Source: an uncultured Clostridia bacterium (GTDB lineage: Bacteria; Bacillota; Clostridia; Christensenellales; UBA1242). Taken from it: a stretch of DNA of 64,000 nucleotides. The translations under genes were made by a program, and so were the position numbers. The stretch's first letter is position 1. Every line of letters starts with the position of its first letter. This document shows, in pieces, positions 18,502 through 28,101 of the stretch. The notes below the pieces were generated by a model. The model was not told where the DNA came from. It saw only the letters and a program-made list of their open reading frames with translations, and searched no databases. The stretch lies in contig CALWKE010000001.1 in the NCBI GenBank assembly GCA_944381185.1, forward strand, positions 248,001 to 312,000, given 5' to 3'.

Positions 18502-19698
18502 ATGACAAAACAAATAACTGAATATGAAATTGATAAGCAAAAGAAAAAACAAGAACTTGTTAGAAATGAATTTTTATACCATAACATGTCGGCTGGCAAA
18601 TATGAATTTCCTATCATAAAAAAACAGAATATTGATGTTAACAAAATTAAATTTTTAAGTTTTGTTGATGCAAAAAAAGATGATAATGAAAATAAAGACA
18701 AAACCATACACTTTTTCACCTATGACTGGAAATTTGAAAAAGTTTATCAAAATGCAGATGAAGAACTTGAAAAACTCAAACAATATTATGCCGTTTTAAG
18801 CCCAGATTTTTCAATTTTTACCAACATGCCTCTTGCTCTTCAAATTGAAAGCATTTTTAAAAACAGATGGTGTGGTGCATATTGGCAATCAAAGGGATTA
18901 AAAGTTATACCAACAGTAAGTTGGGGCGATGAAAGGTCTTTTCACTTCTGTTTTGACGGAATTGAAGAAGGCTCAATAGTTGCCGTTAGCACCTATTACA
19001 GGGAAAACTGTGAAGAAGAATTTATGTTGGGTTACAACGAAATGTTAAAACGAATAAAACCAAGCATGGTTTTGTGCTATGACGAACCTTTCAAAGAAAT
19101 GCAAGGTAATATTAAAGAGTTTTTGCCCACGACCTATGAATGGACAAAAAACCTGAATTGGAAAGACCTTGCCCAATTCAAATGGGAAAAACGTAACAAA
19201 AACGTCATAGGTTTAAATAAAAAAAATTTTAAATTTTTTGATTATGACGACCCATATGAAAAAATTGATGTTAAAGCCTGTGATGTTTGTGGAAAACCTG
19301 TTACAATTGACCAATTTGGCTATGGCGACTGCAAAAATTGTGGCTGGATTCAAGACCCTGCAAGACTTAAAAGCCCTGATAGAGTTGAATATCCAAATAG
19401 AATTTCACTAAATAAAGCCAAAATGCTTTATAAACAAGGTAAAAAACTTGAACCTGATTTTGATGATTTTATTGCAGGTCTTGAAATGTATAGCGAAATG
19501 GAATTTACTTACAACAACAAAAGTTATGGCGTTTTTTTATATGAAGATAACCAAGTGGAATTCTTTGAAAATGAAAATCCTGAAAATTTACAGGTTTATT
19601 CAAATGCAACTGAATTTAAACAAAAGGCAAATATAAACGGCAAACTTTTAAAAGACATTTGGCAAGATGTTAAAAATCCAGATTTTATGCATGGTTAA
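18502..19698 (+). CDS. DUF4417 protein with C-terminal zinc-ribbon-like segment
   Basis: A 398-residue protein. Residues of about 90-230 match DUF4417: FTNMPLALQIESIFKNRWCG, GLKVIPTVSWGDERSF and FDGIEEGSIVAVSTYY. Near 262-285 is a Cys-rich unit, CDVCGKP...GDCKNCGW, resembling the CPCC/zinc-ribbon type. The tail of about 100 residues ends in beta-rich sequence. DUF4417 proteins are often found on phages and plasmids and have no known activity; fusion to a zinc-ribbon-like part is less usual. AAGGATAA precedes the ATG. Confidence 0.75.
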   Translation: MTKQITEYEIDKQKKKQELVRNEFLYHNMSAGKYEFPIIKKQNIDVNKIKFLSFVDAKKDDNENKDKTIHFFTYDWKFEKVYQNADEELEKLKQYYAVLSPDFSIFTNMPLALQIESIFKNRWCGAYWQSKGLKVIPTVSWGDERSFHFCFDGIEEGSIVAVSTYYRENCEEEFMLGYNEMLKRIKPSMVLCYDEPFKEMQGNIKEFLPTTYEWTKNLNWKDLAQFKWEKRNKNVIGLNKKNFKFFDYDDPYEKIDVKACDVCGKPVTIDQFGYGDCKNCGWIQDPARLKSPDRVEYPNRISLNKAKMLYKQGKKLEPDFDDFIAGLEMYSEMEFTYNNKSYGVFLYEDNQVEFFENENPENLQVYSNATEFKQKANINGKLLKDIWQDVKNPDFMHG

Positions 19699-19726
19699 AA
19701 AGTCAGCAAATTGCTGTCTTTTTTCT
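19698..19726 (+). terminator. terminator of the DUF4417 gene
   Basis: AGTCAGCAA and TTGCTGTCT form a hairpin with one mismatch, followed by a T-run. Confidence 0.7.
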
Positions 19727-19909
19727 TTATAATAAATTTACTTACTTTTAAATTTGTAACATAATAATAAAATTCTAAATTATTTTTCTATTTATAAAAA
19801 TTAATATTTTTATAAAAGTTAATTTTGTGTTACAATAGTAGCGTTGTAGTTAATTAAAAAAATCTGCACATTATAAGTATATAAAAATATAATAAAATAT
19901 GGTGATTGA

Positions 19910-20527
19910 ATGAAAAACAAAACATTTCTTATATCTATAATCTTTTCTGTTATTGGCGTGATAAATGCAATAACCTACATCGTTTTAACTTCGCTAAAAA
20001 TTGTGAATGTTAACATTGGGCCAATTCTTCTTGTTATTTTATATTTTTTAGTTGCTTGGCTTCCTGTCATCTTTGAAAAACTGCTAAAGATGAAATTTAA
20101 CTTGCTTATAGTTATTTTTTATCAATTATTTATAATTTTCGCACTAGTTATTGGTTCAACTTGGAGAGTTTTTGTTATAACAAGTGTTTATGACAAAATT
20201 GTGCATCTTGGAAGTGGCATTTTGATTACCCTTATCTTCTATAATGTTTTCAGTTCAACCAGCAAAGTTAAACTCAATAAATTTTGGCTTTTTTTCATTT
20301 CCTTTTCAGTTGGAATGATGGTTGGTGGATTTTGGGAAATTCTTGAATTTTGTTTTGATGGCTTGCTTGGCGAAAATTCACAGCACTGGCAAGGCTTTGT
20401 TGGCAGAGAAGCTCTGATGGACTCAATGCTCGACCTAATTTGCGATTTTGCAGGAAGCATCATCGGTGCAATGGTTATTTTGTTTATTGACAAAAACCAA
20501 AACAAAGTTGAAAATAATAATAAATAA
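19910..20527 (+). CDS. YjdF/DUF2238-like membrane protein
   Basis: A 205-residue protein with about six hydrophobic helices. It shows DUF2238-family features: YDKIVHLGSGILITLIFYN, GGFWEILEFCFDGLLG, and ALMDSMLDLICDFAGSIIGA near the end, with His and acidic residues placed at helix ends. Function of the family is unknown. The start has only a weak GGTGA site, and the AT-rich 210 bp upstream contains no other gene. Confidence 0.75.
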   Translation: MKNKTFLISIIFSVIGVINAITYIVLTSLKIVNVNIGPILLVILYFLVAWLPVIFEKLLKMKFNLLIVIFYQLFIIFALVIGSTWRVFVITSVYDKIVHLGSGILITLIFYNVFSSTSKVKLNKFWLFFISFSVGMMVGGFWEILEFCFDGLLGENSQHWQGFVGREALMDSMLDLICDFAGSIIGAMVILFIDKNQNKVENNNK

Positions 20528-20537
20528 TTAATATCGT

Positions 20538-20583
20538 AAAGCAATAAAACAGCCATAATTATGGCTGTTTTATTGCTTTTTAT
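20538..20583. terminator. strong bidirectional terminator
   Basis: A long perfect palindrome (AAAGCAATAAAACAGCCAT and its complement) separates the YjdF-like gene from the convergent polysaccharide operon and overlaps the end of the Wzx gene. Confidence 0.88.
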
Positions 20584-22114
20584 TTTCTTCCTTTTCTTCA
20601 GCTTTTTCTTCAGGAATTTCTTTTAATTCTTCTTTTTTTTCACTGCTTATTGATTTTATATTTTCACTCTTTTTAAAAAATTTATCTTTTATTTGACCTA
20701 ATACATCAAAAACTAATTTATCTTTTAAAATTAAAATTACTATTCCATAAATAACAATTCCGACTAAAACAATTATAAACGTGTTTAATACTGATGGCGA
20801 AAAATAAAAACTTAATGGATATATCACTGCAAATATGATTATGCTTGCTATTAATGGTTTTATTGCAGACTTAAAAATTTCTTTTATTGATAAATTTTTT
20901 CTTAATTCAATTAACATTATTAATGTAACCACAAATTCTGCTACAACAGAAGAAATTGTTGCCCCCAATGCATCAAGCCAAAATATTAAAGGAATATTCA
21001 ATACAACATTTGTAATGGCTCCTGAAGTTATTGCAATAGTGAATTCTTTATCTCTTTTAAATGGAACTAAATATTGCATTCCCAAAACATTACTCATTCC
21101 AATAAAAATAACTAATGCCGAAAAGACTTGCATAAGTATTATTGAAGGCTCATATCCATCACCTAAAAACCATGGAATTACATTTGATGCAACAGCAATA
21201 AATCCAAACATCATAGGAAGTCCCAAAAGCCATACAAAATGAATAACTTTATATGAATTTTTATTTACCTGCTCATAATTGCCATTACTTATCTCATGTA
21301 CATTTCGCGGAATCATAACAGTTCCCCAACAAGTTATAATTGTCATTGCAAATCTAACAATCTTTTCAGCAGATTCATAATACCCGTTTTGTGCATCTGA
21401 ACCCGTGATAATTCCTATTAAAGATTTGTCAAGAACCGTATATAAACTTGTTGCTATTGTCGGTATAAAAAGCTTAAATGAGCCTTTGAAATGTCTTTGT
21501 GGTTTTAAATCTTTAATTTTAACTTTTAAAAGTCTATTTTTTAAGAATATCCACATTACTAAATTACTGCCAATTAGAACCAATGAATTTAATAAAGTAT
21601 AAATCCAAACATCATTAAAATCTTTAACAAAAACAAAAATACTTGCTGTTCCCAATAACTTGATTATGATGTTAACAAACACCATCTTACCAAATTCTTC
21701 ATTTCCTTGATAATAAAAACTTATATCAAATGCAATCGCTAAAATATTAATAGATAGCAAAAGCATTAGAAGTGAATATTTATCATAAACACCAGAAACT
21801 ACTAAAATTAAGTTAACTGCTAAACTTATTCCAACAAAAAGAATCCTTGACAAATTTATTTCCCAAAAAATTATTGATTGTTTCTGTTTATCATCCCCAC
21901 ATGCTGCAATTTCACGCTGTGCATAAATATTATAACCCATGTTAGCAAAAATTGTGAAATATGTTATAAGCGAATAAGAAAAACTATATTGTCCAATACC
22001 TTCAGGCATTAAAACCCTTGAAACATAAGGTGTAACAATAATTGGAATTATTATTACCAAAATTTGATAAATAACATTATAAATATAATTTTTCTTTAAA
22101 TTAGACTTCTTCAT
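20570..22114 (-). CDS. Wzx-type polysaccharide flippase
   Basis: A 514-residue polytopic protein with about 12-14 TM helices. The N-terminal pattern IPIIVTPYVSRVLMPEGIGQYSFSYSLITYFTIFANMGYNIYAQREIA is diagnostic of O-antigen/teichoic acid flippases of the MATE/PST superfamily; residues 25-45 of that stretch carry it. The last 40 residues are a Lys/Glu-rich cytosolic tail. It should move the lipid-linked repeat unit across the membrane. It is the last gene of the operon. Ribosome site weak; translation is probably coupled to the glf gene 20 bp upstream. Confidence 0.92.
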   Translation of the reverse strand: MKKSNLKKNYIYNVIYQILVIIIPIIVTPYVSRVLMPEGIGQYSFSYSLITYFTIFANMGYNIYAQREIAACGDDKQKQSIIFWEINLSRILFVGISLAVNLILVVSGVYDKYSLLMLLLSINILAIAFDISFYYQGNEEFGKMVFVNIIIKLLGTASIFVFVKDFNDVWIYTLLNSLVLIGSNLVMWIFLKNRLLKVKIKDLKPQRHFKGSFKLFIPTIATSLYTVLDKSLIGIITGSDAQNGYYESAEKIVRFAMTIITCWGTVMIPRNVHEISNGNYEQVNKNSYKVIHFVWLLGLPMMFGFIAVASNVIPWFLGDGYEPSIILMQVFSALVIFIGMSNVLGMQYLVPFKRDKEFTIAITSGAITNVVLNIPLIFWLDALGATISSVVAEFVVTLIMLIELRKNLSIKEIFKSAIKPLIASIIIFAVIYPLSFYFSPSVLNTFIIVLVGIVIYGIVILILKDKLVFDVLGQIKDKFFKKSENIKSISSEKKEELKEIPEEKAEEKEENKKQ

Positions 22115-22134
22115 TTCGTATTAAACCATCAATT

Positions 22135-23238
22135 TTATTCTAAATTTTTAAGTGTTTCAAAGGCTGCAACAATAACATTATGCATATCATAATACTTATA
22201 TTGCCCAAGCCTTCCACCAAAGATAACCTTTTTTTCTTCTTTTGCTAGTTCTTGGTATTTTTTATAAAGTTCATTATTTTTCTCATCGTTAAGTGGATAA
22301 TAAGGTTCATCACCAAGTTGCCATTTTGCAGAATACTCTCTGCTTATAACAGTTTTTGGTTGCTTTCCAAATTCAAAGTGTTTATGCTCAATAATTCTTG
22401 TGTAAGGAACATCACGAGCAGTATAATTAACAACAGCATTTCCCTGATAGTTATCAGTGTCTAAAACTTCTGTTTCAAACCTAACACTTCTGTATTCAAG
22501 TGGTCCAAATTTATAATCATAAAATCTATCGATTGCACCTGTATAAATAATTTTATCTGCAATGTTATCAAGTTCTTCTTTATGATCAAAGTAATCATAA
22601 TTAACTTTAACATCTGCATTTACAAGCATTTTTTCAATTATTTGAGTGTAGCCACCAATCGGAATACCTTGATATCTATCATTAAAATAGTTATTGTCAA
22701 AAATAAATCTAACAGGGAGTCTTTTAATAATAAATGCAGGAAGTTCCTCACAAGATTTTCCCCATTGCTTTTCTGTGTAACCTTTAACAAGCTTTTCAAA
22801 GATTGTTGAACCAACCAAATTAATTGCCTGTTCTTTTAAATTTTTTGGTTCTTCAACATAAGATTCTTTTCGCTCTTCCTCAATCCTTTTTTTTGCATCT
22901 TCAGGTGTGAATACATCTGGCCAAAGCTTTGTGAATGTATTCATATTAAAAGGCATATTATAAAGTTCATTTTTATATCTAGCAATTGGCGAATTTATAT
23001 AGTTATTAAATTCTGCAAACTGATTAACATAATCCCATATTTCTTTATTTGATGTATGAAAAATATGTGCACCATATTTATGAACATTAATACCTTCAAT
23101 TTCTTCAGTGTAAATATTCCCACCAATGTGAGGTCTTTTTTCAACAACTAAACACTTCTTCCCTTTTTTGCCAAGTTCATACGCACAAACAGCCCCAAAT
23201 AATCCAGAACCAACAATTAAATAATCATACTTCGCCAT
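22135..23238 (-). CDS. glf: UDP-galactopyranose mutase
   Basis: A 367-residue flavoenzyme, normal length for Glf, converting UDP-galactopyranose to UDP-galactofuranose. Visible are the FAD-binding GSGLFGAVCAYELGKKGKK, the HIGGN motif near 38, YGAHIFHTSNKEIWDYVN, the active-site region GYTEKQWGKSCEELP, and YEYRS-like/VNYTARDVPYTRIIEH strands. GGGGAA precedes the ATG. Its presence implies galactofuranose in the polymer made by this operon. Confidence 0.95.
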   Translation of the reverse strand: MAKYDYLIVGSGLFGAVCAYELGKKGKKCLVVEKRPHIGGNIYTEEIEGINVHKYGAHIFHTSNKEIWDYVNQFAEFNNYINSPIARYKNELYNMPFNMNTFTKLWPDVFTPEDAKKRIEEERKESYVEEPKNLKEQAINLVGSTIFEKLVKGYTEKQWGKSCEELPAFIIKRLPVRFIFDNNYFNDRYQGIPIGGYTQIIEKMLVNADVKVNYDYFDHKEELDNIADKIIYTGAIDRFYDYKFGPLEYRSVRFETEVLDTDNYQGNAVVNYTARDVPYTRIIEHKHFEFGKQPKTVISREYSAKWQLGDEPYYPLNDEKNNELYKKYQELAKEEKKVIFGGRLGQYKYYDMHNVIVAAFETLKNLE

Positions 23239-23250
23239 ATTTTATTCCCC

Positions 23251-24039
23251 TTATTTTTCTATTTTTAAAATTCTCTTTATTAAATGTATCACTTTTTTAC
23301 ACATATTTACAAATGGATTGTTAGACCTTAAAAACTCAACTTTACATTCATATCTTTTTATATCACTATTTTTAAATAGCCAAATTGTAAATAATCTTTC
23401 GGCAAGATAACCATATGCTCGTTTATTATAATTTTGCCTTAAAATAACTTCATCATTTATAATAGGTTCAACTTCAAATAATATGTCAAATAACCATTTT
23501 GAATAATTTTCTATTACTTCTCGTTTAGCAATAAACATGTTGCAAAAATATGTTTCGTTTCCATTTATTACTTCTTTGCAAACATCCGCATATTCAGGAT
23601 ATTTTTTATTAATTATTTCTAAAGCTATATCTAAATCACTGCCTACATGATATTCACAATAATGATCGTAAACTGATTTATCTAATTTTGTAATTTTAGG
23701 AACAATAATATCATACTCACTTAAAATTTTATCAATATCTTTTGATTTTAAAAATGGAAATTTAAATAAATATATTTTTCTTTTTGTAAATAATCGTCTG
23801 TAATGTTCTAATCCAAAGACATCTGCATCACTGTCATTTTTAATAAAATAATATTGCCCTGTTAGTTCACAAAAAGTAGAATTTTTGTCTGAAATATTAT
23901 CTTTACTTTTGTCGTAATCACTAAAATAACCTTCTGGTACAACTTTTTCCTTTGCTCCAACAAGCATTATTTTTCTATCTTTTGGATAAGTATTCTTAAC
24001 ATCTTTATGTGTTATTACATATAAACTTTTATTTTTCAT
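23251..24039 (-). CDS. DUF4422 glycosyltransferase-like protein
   Basis: Start set at ATG 24039 (GGTGG upstream); 262 residues. DUF4422 features: KNKSLYVITHKD at the N-terminus, FCELTGQYYFIKNDSDADVFGLEHYRR region, IIVPKITKLDKSVYDHY, CNMFIAKREVIENYSKWLFDILFE, and AYGYLAERLFTIWLF. The family is found in capsule/EPS clusters and is considered a glycosyltransferase. It is a diverged paralogue of the operon's first gene. 12 bp separate it from glf. Confidence 0.85.
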   Translation of the reverse strand: MKNKSLYVITHKDVKNTYPKDRKIMLVGAKEKVVPEGYFSDYDKSKDNISDKNSTFCELTGQYYFIKNDSDADVFGLEHYRRLFTKRKIYLFKFPFLKSKDIDKILSEYDIIVPKITKLDKSVYDHYCEYHVGSDLDIALEIINKKYPEYADVCKEVINGNETYFCNMFIAKREVIENYSKWLFDILFEVEPIINDEVILRQNYNKRAYGYLAERLFTIWLFKNSDIKRYECKVEFLRSNNPFVNMCKKVIHLIKRILKIEK

Positions 24040-24070
24040 ATAATTTTCCACCAATATTAATTTATAAAAA

Positions 24071-25033
24071 TTATTTTTCCCCTTTCCATTTTATTTTTCT
24101 TAAATAATAATAAACATTAGGAAAATAATAAAATAATTTATGCTGCAATGTTTTATTTTGATTTTGCTTGTAATATTCATTATACATACTTTTTATTCTC
24201 TTCAACATTTCTTTGCCTGCTTTTCTTCTTTTAGCAATATAATAAACATAAGCTATTGTTATTAAAACTCGAGATAATGCAATATTTTCCCATTTCGTAT
24301 TTTTAAAATAATTATATCTTTCAACAACTGCATCAACAATCAAAAAATTATCTTCATTGAATTTTTTTACACCCATAGTGCTATTGTTTCTTTGAAAGTA
24401 ATAATAAAGTTGTGCATATGTTTTTACTATTGTTTTGCATCTTGAAAAAATATCTAGCATAATAAGTTCATCTTCATGAATTTTTACATTCTTAAACCTT
24501 AAATTTTCAAATATTTCCTTTTTATATATTTTACACCATGGAACAATTCTTTCAACACTATCATCATAAAATAATAAATCATATACTGACTCATTTGAAT
24601 AAACTGATCTTTTATTTTCCAAATTAAATTTATACTTTCTATTCTCATAGACATAACAGCACATACACATAGATACATCGCTATTTGTCTCAATTAAGTT
24701 ATTATATAAAACTTCAATATAATTTTTTGCAATAAAATCATCACTATCAATAAAACACATAAAATCACCTGTCATAACATCAAGACCAGTATTTCTTGAA
24801 GATGATGCTCCGCCATTTTGTTTGTGAATAACTTTTATTCTTGAATCTTTTTTTGCCCATTCATCGCACATCTTTGGACAATTGTCAGGACTACCATCAT
24901 CAACTAAAATAATTTCTAAATTTTTATAAGTTTGATTAACAACACTTTCTAAACATCTATCGAGATATTGTTCAACATTATAAACTGGTATAATTACTGA
25001 AATTAAATGATTTTCCTTAATGCTGTTATTCAT
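24071..25033 (-). CDS. family 2 glycosyltransferase
   Basis: A 320-residue GT2 (GT-A fold): ISVIIPVYNVEQYLDRCLES at the start, ILVDDGSPDNCPKMCDEWA, GGASSSRNTGLD, and DXD-type FIDSDDFI near residue 95. The second half has the EDELIMLDIFSRCK acidic motif. GGAG precedes the ATG. The acceptor sugar cannot be predicted. Confidence 0.92.
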   Translation of the reverse strand: MNNSIKENHLISVIIPVYNVEQYLDRCLESVVNQTYKNLEIILVDDGSPDNCPKMCDEWAKKDSRIKVIHKQNGGASSSRNTGLDVMTGDFMCFIDSDDFIAKNYIEVLYNNLIETNSDVSMCMCCYVYENRKYKFNLENKRSVYSNESVYDLLFYDDSVERIVPWCKIYKKEIFENLRFKNVKIHEDELIMLDIFSRCKTIVKTYAQLYYYFQRNNSTMGVKKFNEDNFLIVDAVVERYNYFKNTKWENIALSRVLITIAYVYYIAKRRKAGKEMLKRIKSMYNEYYKQNQNKTLQHKLFYYFPNVYYYLRKIKWKGEK

Positions 25034-25045
25034 ATGCTAATACTC

Positions 25046-26155
25046 CTATTTAGTATATAATTCTTCTAATAATTTAGCCGATTCTTTTGCATTGTATCCT
25101 GCATCTTCTATTTCTTTATAATAATTTTCTCTTTTAACTTTATTTTTTGACAAATTTATAATTTCATTTGCCCATTGTTTTACATTATCCAAACTTAAAT
25201 AACTAATTAAATTTGTTAAATTTGTTTCAGTTGGAACTTCTTTTGAACATAGAGTTGGAAGTCCGCTTGCCTGTGATTCTATTGCAACAATTCCAAGTCC
25301 TTCAAATCTTGAAGGTAATACAAATAAATCACTAGCCATGAGTATTTCTGCAACATCATTTCGATTTTCTAAAAATATAAATCTATCTTTCAGTCCATAA
25401 ACATCTATTTTTTGTTCTAAATCACTTTTTAAACTGCCACTGCCAACTATTATTACTTTAAAATTAAAGTTTTGCTTATTTAACAAATTTGCAATTTCAA
25501 CAATAAACTCATGATTTTTTTGATACTCTAATCTTCCAACATTGCATAAAACAAATTCATCATCTTTTAAGTTTAAAAGTTTTCTATATTCATCTCTTTT
25601 ATTTTTATTAAACTTAAACTTTTCTATATCTATGCCATTTTTAACAACAATACACTTATTTTCTTCAATTATTTTTTTTGGAAATTTCCACTCACCCGCT
25701 AGCAACGAACAAGCTAAAAATTTATCTGCATATTTTTGAATAAACATATCAGAATATCTTTTTATTAACATATACTTCAAATTTTTTTGACCTGTTAAAT
25801 GTGAATGAACAATAACTGTTTTAACACCACATTTTTTTGCTATTTTTGCAACATTAAAAAGTGTATAAATGCTTCCACTATGAATGTGAACAACATCAAA
25901 ATGATTATTTTTTAAAACTTCAAATGCAACTTGTTTTAATTTTTTTCTAAAATTTACGCGATCATAATTATATGCAATAATTTTGTCTCCATGATTTTTA
26001 GTCATTTCAACTAGTGTTTTGTTTGTACATTTAAATGGAGTGCAAAAAGTGTAATGTATATTAGTATCAGAAAAATTTTTATACATATTAATCATAAATA
26101 TTTCTTGACCGCCATATTCTAACGAATCACTAAAATACTCTAACACATTAACCAT
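25046..26155 (-). CDS. family 4 glycosyltransferase
   Basis: A 369-residue GT-B enzyme of GT4/GT1 type. The N-terminal domain has YGGQEIFMINMYKNF and FDVVHIHSGS. The nucleotide-binding half has VLCNVGRLEYQKNHEFIVEI, IIVGSGSLKSDLEQ, ASDLFVLPSRFEGLGIVAIE (the EX7E motif) and GLPTLCS. GGAG precedes the ATG. It overlaps the upstream GT2 gene by 8 bp. Confidence 0.92.
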   Translation of the reverse strand: MVNVLEYFSDSLEYGGQEIFMINMYKNFSDTNIHYTFCTPFKCTNKTLVEMTKNHGDKIIAYNYDRVNFRKKLKQVAFEVLKNNHFDVVHIHSGSIYTLFNVAKIAKKCGVKTVIVHSHLTGQKNLKYMLIKRYSDMFIQKYADKFLACSLLAGEWKFPKKIIEENKCIVVKNGIDIEKFKFNKNKRDEYRKLLNLKDDEFVLCNVGRLEYQKNHEFIVEIANLLNKQNFNFKVIIVGSGSLKSDLEQKIDVYGLKDRFIFLENRNDVAEILMASDLFVLPSRFEGLGIVAIESQASGLPTLCSKEVPTETNLTNLISYLSLDNVKQWANEIINLSKNKVKRENYYKEIEDAGYNAKESAKLLEELYTK

Positions 26156-27167
26156 TTTTTTTGCTCCATCTTCTTAATGTTTTATAAATCGGCATCAATG
26201 CCAAATGCATACCAACACCAAAAGATTTTATCACAAAACATTCAAGTTTAATGTATTTTGGTGTATATTTATTAGCTTGAATAGCCTTCAAATTATCCTT
26301 TGTACACAGCTTTTTCAAAAGAATTTTTGCCTGTTTTTTGTTCTTTTTATTTGTGTTTATTGATATTGAATGGATCCCTCTTGTTATCATTTCGGTTTTA
26401 AAATAAGCAAATTCATCATAAAAATTTTCAGACAAATATTTTATATCATTTTGATCAAGCTTATTAATAACTTCTCCAAACTGCAAAAACTTATCTGAAA
26501 GATTATGCATTATTGATGAATCATGCTGAACATAATGGTAAAACCTATTTGAAATAGTAACAATTATATCCGCTTTCAAAAATGCCTTTAAAACAAACAA
26601 ATTATCCTCTGCAACTGTTAAGCTATTATCAAAATTGATATTTTCCAATAGTTTTTTGCTAAAAATTTTATCCCATAATCCTGGTGAAATTTTATCAAGC
26701 AAATATTCACTTAAACACTCGGAGTGGTTGTATACCTTATCTTCTAATTCATATTTTGAATTTTTGCAGACACCTTCTCGAACGAACTCTTCAACGCAAC
26801 CACAAACACAAATATCAGCACTATATTTAACTATTTCACCTATCATTTTTGAATATGTGTTTTCGTCAATATAGTCATCAATATCAATAAATGTAATGTA
26901 ATTGCCTTTTGCCAGTTTTAGACCTATATTTCTTGCATTACTTGCTCCTTGATTTTTTTCAAGGTTAATAAGATTAATCTTATTTCCATATTCTTGAAGA
27001 ATTGTTAGTGATGAATCTTTTGATGCATCATTAATAACAATTATCTCTAAATTAACATCATTTGCAAGCACAGAATCAATGCATCTTTTGATATATTTTT
27101 CGCCATTATAAACTGGTATAATTACAGATAAAAGTGAGCTTTTCAATTTTTCACTATTATTTTTCAT
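26148..27167 (-). CDS. family 2 glycosyltransferase
   Basis: Start placed at ATG 27167, with AAAGGAG upstream; 339 residues. GT2 motifs: LSVIIPVYNGEKYIKRCIDS, IIVINDASKDSSLTIL, NQGASNARNIGLK and the DXD in ITFIDIDDYIDE. A second motif AEDNLFVLKAF lies near residue 190, and the tail is basic and possibly membrane-associated. It overlaps the preceding gene by 11 bp. Confidence 0.92.
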   Translation of the reverse strand: MKNNSEKLKSSLLSVIIPVYNGEKYIKRCIDSVLANDVNLEIIVINDASKDSSLTILQEYGNKINLINLEKNQGASNARNIGLKLAKGNYITFIDIDDYIDENTYSKMIGEIVKYSADICVCGCVEEFVREGVCKNSKYELEDKVYNHSECLSEYLLDKISPGLWDKIFSKKLLENINFDNSLTVAEDNLFVLKAFLKADIIVTISNRFYHYVQHDSSIMHNLSDKFLQFGEVINKLDQNDIKYLSENFYDEFAYFKTEMITRGIHSISINTNKKNKKQAKILLKKLCTKDNLKAIQANKYTPKYIKLECFVIKSFGVGMHLALMPIYKTLRRWSKKNG

Positions 27168-28101
27168 TAGTATCTCCTTTGTTTGATGATGGCTTTTCGT
27201 TATGTGAAACATACTCTATTTCAGGCTTGAAACTTTTAACAGCTCGTGCACCTTTAAATAAAATCCCTAATTTCTTTTTCTTATTTTTAGATTTAGAAAA
27301 CAAGATACGAAAAACATGTAAATTCTTTTTTAAAAAGAAATAAAATTTACCTTTAATTCCCTCTTTGTTATAAAAATAGCCTTCATTTCTATAAGCATAA
27401 AAATACCTGTCTAGTCTATCTGAACTATCCTTTGAAATATCAACACCCATATTGCTGTTTGACTTATGCGTAACAATGCTATTTGAAACAAAGTAGCAAT
27501 TATATTTTCTTGAAATCCTGCTAGTGTATTCCCAGTCATCGCCCCAAATAAAAAACTCTTTTATAGGAAGACCAACATCTTCAATAACACTAGACTTTAT
27601 AAATAAAGAAACAAATGATGCTAACTTGATTTTTTGATTTTTAGAAAAATCTTTAATTTCACTTTTAATTGATGTTCTTTGAATATTCATATTGCAAACA
27701 GAACCATCTTTCCATTTAACATAACTTGAAAGATATCCAAAGTTATCATCAACACTATCCGAAAATTCTATTAATTTACTTAATGAATCTTTTTGAACTA
27801 TGCAGTCATCATCCATAACCCAAACATAGTCACAACCAATTTTTAATGCTTGTTTTATGCCATAATTAAAACCGCCTGCACCACCAAGATTTTCACCAGT
27901 ATTAAAATAAATAAATGTTTTATTATCAATTAAATCATTTATATATTCTTTCGTTCCATCAGTGCTTGCATTATCAATAATTAACACTTTTACATTTTGA
28001 TATTCTTGATTTTTTAATGCCATTAAGCACTCTTTTAAAAGTTCTTTTCTATTAAAAGTAACAACCACCGTAACAACTTGCTTTAATTTGTTTTTCATCA
28101 T
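27157..28101 (-). CDS. GT2, GlfT-like (possible galactofuranosyltransferase)
   Basis: A 314-residue GT2 of the COG1216 branch: VVVTFNRKELLKECL, VLIIDNASTDGTKEYI, NLGGAGGFNYGIKQAL and the acidic triad WVMDDDC near residue 97. IKEFFIWGDDWEYTSRI supplies the WGDDWE motif seen in galactofuranosyl- and rhamnosyltransferases of this branch. Together with glf in the same operon this makes it the best candidate for adding galactofuranose; that role is inference. Two adjacent ATGs are possible starts; the first overlaps the polymerase stop. Confidence 0.88.
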   Translation of the reverse strand: MMKNKLKQVVTVVVTFNRKELLKECLMALKNQEYQNVKVLIIDNASTDGTKEYINDLIDNKTFIYFNTGENLGGAGGFNYGIKQALKIGCDYVWVMDDDCIVQKDSLSKLIEFSDSVDDNFGYLSSYVKWKDGSVCNMNIQRTSIKSEIKDFSKNQKIKLASFVSLFIKSSVIEDVGLPIKEFFIWGDDWEYTSRISRKYNCYFVSNSIVTHKSNSNMGVDISKDSSDRLDRYFYAYRNEGYFYNKEGIKGKFYFFLKKNLHVFRILFSKSKNKKKKLGILFKGARAVKSFKPEIEYVSHNEKPSSNKGDTNEK

